Positions 57,625-64,000 of a stretch of 64,000 nucleotides of DNA are shown piece after piece. This DNA is from Streptomyces sp. WZ.A104. GTDB lineage: Bacteria; Actinomycetota; Actinomycetes; Streptomycetales; Streptomycetaceae. The position numbers and the translations under genes are program-made. Position 1 is the stretch's first letter. Each line of letters opens with the position of its first letter. The notes beneath the pieces are model-generated. The model did not search any database and was not told the origin of the DNA. It worked only from the letters and a program-made list of their open reading frames with translations. The DNA lies in contig NZ_NWVL01000035.1 of the NCBI RefSeq assembly GCF_002382885.1, positions 16,043 through 80,042 on the forward strand, read 5' to 3'.

Positions 57625-58581
57625 TCAGTGCGGAATCCGGATCGGCGGCCGCTGCCGGACCTCGTCACGGAAAGCCTCGATCGCACTGCTGACCTGACGC
57701 ATCAGGTACGTGTGCTCGATCCGGTCCAGATACAGACACCGCTCGGCCAGCCCGTCGAGTTCGAAGGCGAAGTACAGGGCCATCAGCGGATTGACGAAGA
57801 GCTCGCTCCCCATGGTGCGCGAGGTGAACTGCACATCCCCGAACTCCCCCCGTACGGCTGCCGCTATGGAACCGTTGACGATGCTGGGACGCGCGGACGT
57901 ATGGTGCTGGGCGTGGACGACCGCGTCGAGGAAGAGCGTGCCCTCCCGCGTCGTACGGGGAACGGAGAACGCCCCCAGGTAGGCGCCCGCGCGCTCAAGA
58001 GCGGCGATGTTCTCCAGGACCAGGCCGTGGCTCACACCGTGGTAGGCGTCGACCCCGAAACCGATGGAGACGACGAGACGTTCGGGCCCCTCGATCCCGG
58101 CGAGCGCCGCCACGGAGGCGAGATCCTCCTCGGGGGTGCCGAGCCCCGCCTCGTCCCCGCGCATCAGGATGTCCGTGCCACCGTCCACGAGGACCACCGC
58201 GTCGATGTCGTACCGCTCGATCAGCGCCCGGTACGCGGCGCGCAGCGGCTGGACCCCGACCTGGGCCAGCGCGTGCACCGTGCTCGGGTAGTCGTGCCGC
58301 GCGAGCCACTGGGCGAGGGTGCGCTCGGGGAAGTAGGGCTGGTGGAGAGCGGTGCCGGGGGTGATCTCGGCCAGGTCGGGTGCCACCCAGGCGTCCGGCG
58401 GGAGGCCTTCGATCGCGCTGAAGGTGAGGTTGGCGAGCTGGACCTCCTTGCCCCGGTGGAGCAGGGAGAGCGCCAACGGCAGCCCGGCGTAGATGTCGAA
58501 GCCCCCGCCGGCCCCCGCCACGAGGATGCTCCGGGCGGATTCCAGCCGACTGAACAGGGGGTGGGCGTGCAACATAGTCAT
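57625..58581 (-). CDS. DUF1152 family protein
   Basis: A 318-aa protein of a conserved family of unknown function. It begins near LESARSILVAGAGGGFDIYAGLPLALSLLHRGKEVQLANLTF, a Gly-rich nucleotide-binding-like loop. It contains AVVLVDGGTDILMRGDEAGLGTPEEDLASVAAL (Asp-rich possible active site), YHGVSHGLVLENIAAL and FVNPLMALYFAFELDGLAERCLYLDRI. Starts at 58575, 58581 and 58590 are all possible and none has a clear ribosome binding site. It is divergent from the DUF4937 gene. Confidence 0.8.
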   Translation of the reverse strand: MTMLHAHPLFSRLESARSILVAGAGGGFDIYAGLPLALSLLHRGKEVQLANLTFSAIEGLPPDAWVAPDLAEITPGTALHQPYFPERTLAQWLARHDYPSTVHALAQVGVQPLRAAYRALIERYDIDAVVLVDGGTDILMRGDEAGLGTPEEDLASVAALAGIEGPERLVVSIGFGVDAYHGVSHGLVLENIAALERAGAYLGAFSVPRTTREGTLFLDAVVHAQHHTSARPSIVNGSIAAAVRGEFGDVQFTSRTMGSELFVNPLMALYFAFELDGLAERCLYLDRIEHTYLMRQVSSAIEAFRDEVRQRPPIRIPH

Positions 58582-58679
58582 GACGATCATTGTGTTCGGG
58601 GCGCCTTGCGGAACGACCGGTTCGGGTGCACTCCCCGGGAGCGTGACCCGCGCCACGCTCCGCCCCGTACGATGGCGCG

Positions 58680-59285
58680 GTGCTGGTGAAGTGGATTCGC
58701 TGCTCCGTGGTGGACCGTCATGGTTTCGAGCGGGGGCAGCGGAAGTGGGCGGGGCTGCTCGGCGAGCCGGGGTTCAGGGGGCAGGGCGGCGGCTGGAGCC
58801 GAACACGCCCCGATGTCGCCCATGTCTTCGCGTTCTGGGAGAACCGGGTCTTCTACGACTCCTTCATGGCCCGCGGGCACGACCGGCTGGCCGCCGGGCA
58901 GTCGGGCATGTTCCGGGACATGCAGGTCACGCTGTTCGAGCGCCGCTTCGATGTGAAGACGGGATTCGAGCCCCACTTCGACGAGGCGGACGTCGCCCGG
59001 GTCGCGCACAGCCGGGTGCACGAGGACCGTGCCGAACACTTCGTGCTGATGCAGAAACAGGTGTGGAATCCGGCGATGGCCGGATCGCCCGGGATGCTGC
59101 GCGGCGTCTTCGGCGAGGCCCCCGGCAACGAGTTCCTGGTGCTGTCCCTGTGGAAGTCGAGCGCCGAGCGCGGGAAGTACCGCGCCGACGGTGCGGAGCG
59201 TCTGGCGGCCCGCGCGCAGACCGACACGGACGTGGCCGCCCTGACGGGAGACGTGGTGGAGCTTGAACCGTCCTGGACGGTCTGA
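58680..59285 (+). CDS. DUF4937/YdbC-like protein
   Basis: A 201-aa protein with MLVKWIRCSVVDRHGFERGQRKWAGL at the start, PDVAHVFAFWENRVFYDSFMARGHD in the first half and GNEFLVLSLWKSSAERGKYRADGAERL in the second. The two halves are similar in layout, suggesting a duplicated ABM-like (antibiotic monooxygenase-fold) domain. Function is unknown. GTG start at 58680, 98 bases from the divergent DUF1152 gene. Confidence 0.75.
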   Translation: MLVKWIRCSVVDRHGFERGQRKWAGLLGEPGFRGQGGGWSRTRPDVAHVFAFWENRVFYDSFMARGHDRLAAGQSGMFRDMQVTLFERRFDVKTGFEPHFDEADVARVAHSRVHEDRAEHFVLMQKQVWNPAMAGSPGMLRGVFGEAPGNEFLVLSLWKSSAERGKYRADGAERLAARAQTDTDVAALTGDVVELEPSWTV

Positions 59286-59355
59286 CCGCTGGGCCCGCAT
59301 CGCTGAACCTGGTCTTCGAGCCCGACCTGACCGCGTGATCCGCCTGATGCGCTTG

Positions 59356-59400
59356 ACCCGACCCGACCCGACCCGACCCGACCCGACCCGACCCGACCCG
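59356..59400. repeat. (ACCCG)9 pentanucleotide microsatellite
   Basis: Nine perfect, uninterrupted copies of ACCCG (45 bases) in the 165-base gap between the DUF4937 gene and the histidine phosphatase gene, 50 bases before the phosphatase start. The unit length is not a multiple of 3 and the repeat is non-coding. Confidence 0.95.
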
Positions 59401-59450
59401 CCTGTCCTGGCCACCGGACTTGATCACCGCACCTGATCTAGGGTCGGTGC

Positions 59451-60110
59451 ATGGCACGACCGCAGCGCATTGTCCTCGTCCGGCACGGCGAGTCCGAGGG
59501 CAACGTCGACGACACGGTGTACGAGCGGGAGCCCGACCACGCGCTCCGGCTCACCGCCACGGGCCTGCGGCAAGCCCGGGAGGCCGGGGAGCGGCTGCGT
59601 GAGCAGTTCGGCGACGAACGGGTCAGCGCCTACATCTCGCCCTACCGGCGCACCCACGAGACGTTCCGGTCCTTCGGCCTCGACCCCGCACGGGTCCGTG
59701 TCCGTGAGGAGCCCCGGCTGCGCGAACAGGACTGGGGCAACTGGCAGGACCGCGACGACGTGCGGCTCCAGAAGGCCTACCGGGACGCCTACGGGCACTT
59801 CTTCTACCGCTTCGCCCAGGGCGAGTCCGGTGCCGACGTCTACGACCGGGTCGGAGCTTTCCTGGAGAGCCTGCATCGGAGCTTCGAGGAGCCGGACCAC
59901 CCGGAGAACGTCCTCCTGGTCACCCACGGGCTGACGATGCGGCTGTTCTGTATGCGCTGGTTCCACTGGTCGGTCGCGGAGTTCGAATCGCTGTCCAACC
60001 CGGGCAACGGCGAGACGAGGACCCTGCTCCTCGGCGCGAACGGGCGCTACACCCTCGACCGGCCGTTCCAGCGCTGGCGCACCCCTGAGCCGTACGGCAT
60101 CACCGGTTAG
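59451..60110 (+). CDS. histidine phosphatase family (phosphoglycerate mutase-like) protein
   Basis: A 219-aa protein with the RHG catalytic motif in IVLVRHGESEGNVDD (His11), the second Arg in YISPYRRTHET, Glu in REQDWGNWQ and the second catalytic His in VLLVTHGLTMRLF. Members range from phosphoglycerate mutases to broad phosphatases; the substrate is not predictable. The ADP-ribosylglycohydrolase gene begins 13 bases after its stop, so the two are likely cotranscribed. Confidence 0.88.
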   Translation: MARPQRIVLVRHGESEGNVDDTVYEREPDHALRLTATGLRQAREAGERLREQFGDERVSAYISPYRRTHETFRSFGLDPARVRVREEPRLREQDWGNWQDRDDVRLQKAYRDAYGHFFYRFAQGESGADVYDRVGAFLESLHRSFEEPDHPENVLLVTHGLTMRLFCMRWFHWSVAEFESLSNPGNGETRTLLLGANGRYTLDRPFQRWRTPEPYGITG

Positions 60111-60122
60111 AGTGGCAGGGCG

Positions 60123-61031
60123 ATGACCGCTGATTCTGCTTCCGAGCGGCGCTTCGAACGCGCCCTGGCCAGCCTGCGTGGGCTGTCCGTGGGAGACGCC
60201 CTGGGCTCCCAGTTCTTCGTCCCGGCCAACTATCCCCTGCTGAAACAGCGGGCGCTGCCGCCCGGGCCCTGGCAGTGGACCGACGACACCGAGATGGCCT
60301 GCTCGGTCCTGGCCGTGCTCGCCTCGCACGGCCGTATCGACCAGGACGCCCTCGCCCGCTCCTTCGCCGAGCGCCACGACTTCGACCGGGGCTACGGCCC
60401 CGCCGTCAACCGGCTGCTCAGGCTCGTCCGGGAGGGCGGGGACTGGCGGGAGCTGTCCTCGGCGCTGTTCAAGGGCCAGGGCTCTTGGGGCAACGGCTCG
60501 GCCATGCGCATCGCCCCGCTCGGCGCCTGGTACGCGGACGACCCGGAGCAGGCCACGCACCAGGCCGAGATCTCCTCGTACACCACGCACCAGCACCGCG
60601 AGGCCGTCGTCGGCGCGATGGCCGTCGCGGCCGCCGCCTCGCTCGCCGCCGCCCCGGGCGGACCGCCCACCCCTGAGGACCTGCTGGACGGTGTCATCGC
60701 GCTCGTCCCCCGCAGCGCTGTGGGCGCCGGGCTGCGCCGGGCCCGCGACATGCTGGACTACCGGGACGCGGGGACGGTCGCCGCGGTCCTCGGCAACGGC
60801 CGCCGCACCAGCGCCCACGACACCGTTCCGTTCGCGCTTTGGTCGGCCGCCAGGAGCCTGGGGAACTACCAGGACGCGTTCTGGGTGACGGCCCAGGCGG
60901 GCGGGGACGTGGACACGACCTGCGCCATCGTCGGTGGTGTCGTCGCCTCGGGTAGGACCGGAGCTCCGCCTGCCGACTGGCTCGCGCAGACGGAGGAACC
61001 GCCGGGCTGGCTGCCCCCGTCCCTGCGCTGA
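60123..61031 (+). CDS. ADP-ribosylglycohydrolase (ARH/DraG) family protein
   Basis: A 302-aa hydrolase. Metal-binding motifs are LSVGDALGSQFF, WQWTDDTEMACSVL (Thr-Asp-Asp) near residue 55, GSWGNGSAMRIAPLG and AGGDVDTTCAIVGGVVASG (Asp-x-Asp, Thr) near residue 260. DraG-type enzymes remove ADP-ribose from arginine residues or cleave ADP-ribosylated small molecules. It is 13 bases after the histidine phosphatase gene. No ADP-ribosyltransferase or macrodomain gene is visible nearby. Confidence 0.9.
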   Translation: MTADSASERRFERALASLRGLSVGDALGSQFFVPANYPLLKQRALPPGPWQWTDDTEMACSVLAVLASHGRIDQDALARSFAERHDFDRGYGPAVNRLLRLVREGGDWRELSSALFKGQGSWGNGSAMRIAPLGAWYADDPEQATHQAEISSYTTHQHREAVVGAMAVAAAASLAAAPGGPPTPEDLLDGVIALVPRSAVGAGLRRARDMLDYRDAGTVAAVLGNGRRTSAHDTVPFALWSAARSLGNYQDAFWVTAQAGGDVDTTCAIVGGVVASGRTGAPPADWLAQTEEPPGWLPPSLR

Positions 61032-61234
61032 TCGCCCGCTGATCGCCCGCTGGCCGCCCGTGAACTGTCACGGTCCTGCCACAGCATCACTCTGCGTGTC
61101 GGCGAACGTGGGTTCGGGACTACTCTTTCGGCCACGCCGCCCCTGGTTGATCTTGACGGGCGTGCGCCGAATGAGACGCCGGGACGGGCGCAGGGCCTGA
61201 GGGCCGTGCCCGAGACCCGTGGGGGAGGGGTTCC

Positions 61235-62947
61235 ATGTCCGATCAGCCGTCCGATCAGCCGTCCGAGGCATCCAGTCCGCCGGAGAGGTCCCGGGTGGCC
61301 GCTGATCAGCCGGTCGCCGCATCCGGCACGGAGGAGCCCGAGGCGCAGAGCCGACCGGCGGCACAACCGGGCAGGCCTGCCGTTCAGCCCGCCAGCCCCT
61401 GGGCGCACGGCGCGGGGGCGCCCGGTGCCAGGACCGCCGGGGTGACGGCCCGGCTCCGGCCCGCCGCACCGCCGCCGATCCTCCCCGCGGTCCTCTGGGC
61501 GGCCCTGGCCACCGCGGTCCTCAGCGCGCTCCTCCTGGGCGACGGCCTCGGGCTGAACCTCCTGATCGTGGCGGTGCCCGCCGCGCTGGCCGCCTACTTC
61601 GCCGCGCGCGCGGCAGGCCGTCGACTGCGGCCCTGGACCGCGACCTGGGCCGTTGGAGGCCTCGCGCTGCTCGCGGTGCCGGCGCTCCGGGACGCCGGCT
61701 GGCCGACCTTCCTCGCCGTGGTGTCGGCCTTCGCTCTCGGCTCGCTCGCGCTGCACGGCGGCCGGAGCTGGCCGGGCGTACTGATCGGCTCCCTGGGCCT
61801 GGCCGACTCGGTCGTCCCCGGTGTCCGCTGGGGCTGGCGGGGCGTACGGGAACGGGTCGGCGGTTCCCGCGTGCGCTGGGGCACCGTCCTGCGCACCGCA
61901 GCGGTGGCACTCGTGCTGCTGATCGTGTTCGGAACCCTCTTCGCGAGCGCGGACGCCGCCTTCGCCGATCTGCTGGGCAGCCTCGTACCCGACGTCTCGC
62001 TCGGCGACGGGCCGTGGCGTGGCTTCCTGCTCGTCCTCGGACTGGCCGGCGCGCTGGCTGCCGCCCACACCGCCGCGGCCCCGGTGCGCTGGGACGGGAT
62101 CACCGTACGGCCCGGAAAGCCCCGGGGGCGGGCGGAGTGGGCCCTTCCGCTGATCGTGCTCAACCTGCTCTTCGCCGCGTTCATCACCCTTCAGCTCGTC
62201 GTTCTCTTCGGCGGATACGACAAGGTCCGGGAGGCGACCGGGCTCAGCCACGCGGAGTACGCCCGCCAGGGCTTCTGGCAGCTGCTCTGGGCCACCCTGC
62301 TCACGCTCCTCGTGATCGCCCTGGCGCTGCGCTGGGCACCCCGCGGCGGCCGCGGGGACCGCACCCTGGTGCGCGCCGTCCTCGGCAGCCTCTGCGTGCT
62401 CACCCTCGTCGTGGTCGCCTCCGCGCTGCGCCGCATGGACCTGTACGTGGCGGAGTACGGCCTGACCCGGCTCCGGATCTCCGTGGCCGCGATGGAACTC
62501 TGGCTCGGCGTGGTGCTGCTCCTGATCCTGGCGGCCGGGGTCTTCGGCGCACGATTCCTGCCGCGGGCCATCGCGGTCAGCGCGGCGGCCGGGGTCCTGG
62601 CCTTCGGTCTGATCTCGCCGGACGGAGTGATCGCCGAGCAGAACGTCCAGCGCTTCGGCGACCGCGGCACGATCGACATCGACTACGTCAAGGACCTGTC
62701 CGCCGACGCCGTACCGGCCCTGGACCGGCTGCCCGAACCGCAGCGCTCCTGCGCGCTGCGGATCATCCAGAGCGACATCCGCTCCGCCGACTCCCCCTGG
62801 TACGCCACCAGCTGGGGAGAGAGGCAGGCCGAGGAGATCCTGAAGAAGCGCCCGGCGACCTCGGAGGGCCGCGACTGCTACGTCCTCGGCGGTGACGGCG
62901 TCCGCGACGGCTACGACCCGTACGACGACGGCTACGACCCGTACTGA
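61235..62947 (+). CDS. DUF4153/DUF4173 polytopic membrane protein
   Basis: A 570-aa membrane protein. A 90-residue Pro/Ala/Ser-rich cytoplasmic N-terminus (with the DQPSDQPS repeat) is followed by about 10-12 hydrophobic helices. Conserved segments are FASADAAFADLLGSLVPDVSLGD, SHAEYARQGFWQLLWATLL and RMDLYVAEYGLTRLRISVAAMELWLG. The C-terminus ends with a short direct repeat, GYDPYDDGYDPY. Function is unknown. ATG at 61235 follows GGGGGAGGGG. Confidence 0.85.
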   Translation: MSDQPSDQPSEASSPPERSRVAADQPVAASGTEEPEAQSRPAAQPGRPAVQPASPWAHGAGAPGARTAGVTARLRPAAPPPILPAVLWAALATAVLSALLLGDGLGLNLLIVAVPAALAAYFAARAAGRRLRPWTATWAVGGLALLAVPALRDAGWPTFLAVVSAFALGSLALHGGRSWPGVLIGSLGLADSVVPGVRWGWRGVRERVGGSRVRWGTVLRTAAVALVLLIVFGTLFASADAAFADLLGSLVPDVSLGDGPWRGFLLVLGLAGALAAAHTAAAPVRWDGITVRPGKPRGRAEWALPLIVLNLLFAAFITLQLVVLFGGYDKVREATGLSHAEYARQGFWQLLWATLLTLLVIALALRWAPRGGRGDRTLVRAVLGSLCVLTLVVVASALRRMDLYVAEYGLTRLRISVAAMELWLGVVLLLILAAGVFGARFLPRAIAVSAAAGVLAFGLISPDGVIAEQNVQRFGDRGTIDIDYVKDLSADAVPALDRLPEPQRSCALRIIQSDIRSADSPWYATSWGERQAEEILKKRPATSEGRDCYVLGGDGVRDGYDPYDDGYDPY

Positions 62948-63043
62948 TCCCCCAGGTGAACGAGCCTTCGATGGCTGATTCGCAGTGTGCACGGTGCCCC
63001 GGGGTGTTGCTGCCGGGGCACTCGGCGTACGCTGGCTGGCGCC

Positions 63044-63754
63044 ATGCCGTACGAACCACCCACGCACACCGTCGAGCGCTCGCTTCGCGCTACCACCGGT
63101 GCCAGGACCGTCGCCGGTGTCGATGAGGTCGGACGCGGTGCGTGGGCCGGACCCGTCACCGTGTGCGCGGCGGTCACCGGCCTGCGTCGACCGCCCGAAG
63201 GCCTCACCGATTCCAAGCTGTTGACCCCCCGGCGGCGTGCCGAGCTCGCGCCCGTGCTGGAGAGCTGGGTAACCGCCCACGCGCTCGGCGAGGCCTCGCC
63301 GCAGGAGATCGACGACCTCGGGATGACCGCCGCGCTCCGGCTCGCCGCCGTGCGGGCCCTGGAGGGACTGCCGGTACGGCCCGACGCGGTGATCCTCGAC
63401 GGCAAGCACGACTACCTGGGTGCCCCCTGGAAGGTCCGCACCGTGATCAAGGGCGACCAGTCCTGCATCGCCGTCGCGGCCGCCTCGGTGATCGCCAAGG
63501 TGCACCGGGACCGGATGATGGCCGAACTGGGCGGCGGTTCCGAGGACTACACCGACTTCGCCTTCGGTGCCAACGCGGGGTATCCCTCGCCGGTGCACCG
63601 GGCCGCGCTGGAGGAGCGGGGGCCCACGCCCCATCACCGCCTCTCCTGGTCGTATCTGGACGCGCTGCCCCGGTGGCAGCACCTGAAGAAGGTCCGTTTT
63701 TCCGCCGAGGCGGCCGCACTCGAAAGCGGGGGCCAGCTCGGCTTCGAATTCTGA
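63044..63754 (+). CDS. rnhB: ribonuclease HII
   Basis: A 236-aa RNase H2-type enzyme that removes ribonucleotides misincorporated in DNA and RNA-DNA hybrids. The catalytic Asp27-Glu28 pair is in AGVDEVGRGAWAGP, the third acidic residue in VILDGKHDYL and the fourth in SVIAKVHRDRMM; TDFAFGANAGYPSPVHRAAL and HRLSWSYLDAL are also conserved. The ATG at 63044 was chosen because the catalytic motif then lies at its usual distance; a GTG at 62987 would add 19 residues. Confidence 0.94.
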   Translation: MPYEPPTHTVERSLRATTGARTVAGVDEVGRGAWAGPVTVCAAVTGLRRPPEGLTDSKLLTPRRRAELAPVLESWVTAHALGEASPQEIDDLGMTAALRLAAVRALEGLPVRPDAVILDGKHDYLGAPWKVRTVIKGDQSCIAVAAASVIAKVHRDRMMAELGGGSEDYTDFAFGANAGYPSPVHRAALEERGPTPHHRLSWSYLDALPRWQHLKKVRFSAEAAALESGGQLGFEF

Positions 63755-63818
63755 TCGCGCGCACGCGCCCCTCTTCCCGACGCCGACGACATCGGCGTCC
63801 GACACACAGACCACCGTC

Positions 63819-64000
63819 ATGCCTCTGATCTCCGAGGAGCCTCAGATTCCCGAGAGCGCCCAGGGTCCCCGCGTCACTCCGGCCGCCGGCCGCACCGCGC
63901 CGACCCCCCGTCCCGTACCCGGTCCGCGTTCCGCGGCCACACCGCGTCCCGGCCGCCCCGGCCCCGCGCGCCCCGCGCCCCCGGCCCAGCGCGCACACCC
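63819..64000 (+). CDS. N-terminal fragment of an unidentified Pro/Ala/Arg-rich protein
   Basis: The frame from ATG 63819 is open to the window edge (60 codons): MPLISEEPQIPESAQGPRVT, followed by a low-complexity Pro/Arg/Ala tract. Such tracts are common at the start of larger Streptomyces proteins, and nothing conserved has been reached yet. No strong ribosome binding site is visible. The frame may belong to a gene that continues past the window; its identity cannot be decided. Confidence 0.45.
   Translation, partial: MPLISEEPQIPESAQGPRVTPAAGRTAPTPRPVPGPRSAATPRPGRPGPARPAPPAQRAH

Noticed and set aside
59286..59450. Protein-coding frames across the ACCCG repeat (minus strand, Ser-Gly-Arg-Val repeats)
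   Set aside because: These frames arise only from the microsatellite and have no conserved sequence or ribosome binding site.
1..64000. tRNA, rRNA or mobile element
   Set aside because: No cloverleaf-like gene, rRNA segment, transposase, integrase or flanking inverted repeats were recognised on either strand; a tRNA search program would be needed to exclude short RNAs fully.

Overview
The window is chromosomal DNA of a high-GC actinomycete, almost certainly a Streptomyces. Third codon positions are nearly all G or C, many starts are GTG, genes often overlap by 4 bases, and the gene content is typical of the genus: a pgsA-cinA-clgR run, DUF3046 and an AI-2E-type permease before recA-recX, gluABCD beside gluRK, miaB/miaA/dapF/hflX, and lexA next to nrdRJ. 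It is the core-chromosome neighbourhood around recA. No rRNA, tRNA, CRISPR array, phage or insertion sequence was seen.

Layout. 1-2.9 kb: the end of pgsA, cinA, the Clp regulator clgR, and two stress genes (Dps, CsbD). 2.9-9.5 kb: an SDR enzyme, a Nei-type DNA glycosylase, a 16-base minisatellite and the giant helicase lhr. 9.6-14.4 kb: a frameshifted AraC regulator, azlCD, a toroid-type hypothetical protein, DUF3046, a permease and a response-regulator relic. 14.4-19.97 kb: an SDR enzyme, recA-recX, a G-rich repeat tract, and a sulfur module (rhodanese, thiol dioxygenase and a Cys-rich leader peptide). 20-29.2 kb: a flavin monooxygenase, the glutamate importer gluABCD, its two-component system gluRK and an orphan TAXI binding protein. 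29.3-40.1 kb: miaB, miaA, dapF, the RelA/SpoT homologue rshA, an M1 peptidase and hflX. 40.2-42.8 kb: two paralogous lipoprotein serine proteases. 43.1-49.5 kb: a four-gene NRPS-independent siderophore (NIS) operon. 49.5-56.5 kb: a dinG-like helicase, lexA, nrdR and nrdJ. 56.5-64 kb: a methyltransferase relic, TerD, conserved hypotheticals, a phosphatase/ADP-ribosylhydrolase pair, a membrane protein and rnhB.

How it works together. The region is rich in DNA repair and precursor supply (nei, lhr, recA, recX, dinG, lexA, nrdR, nrdJ, rnhB). I can read RecA-NDp-type damage promoters (TTGTCRGTG-N8-TANNNT) before recA, dinG and lhr, and a weaker one before the permease gene that precedes recA. At lhr, dinG and the permease, the predicted transcript begins at or within a few bases of the start codon. 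LexA-type operators lie before recA and probably before lexA.

The least-explained system is the NIS operon at 43.1-49.5 kb. It has an aminotransferase, two IucA/IucC synthetases and a GNAT acyltransferase, but no diamine decarboxylase and no N-hydroxylase. That gene set predicts something other than a schizokinen- or rhizobactin-like dihydroxamate. Three decayed or frameshifted genes and several unusual tandem repeats are also reported.
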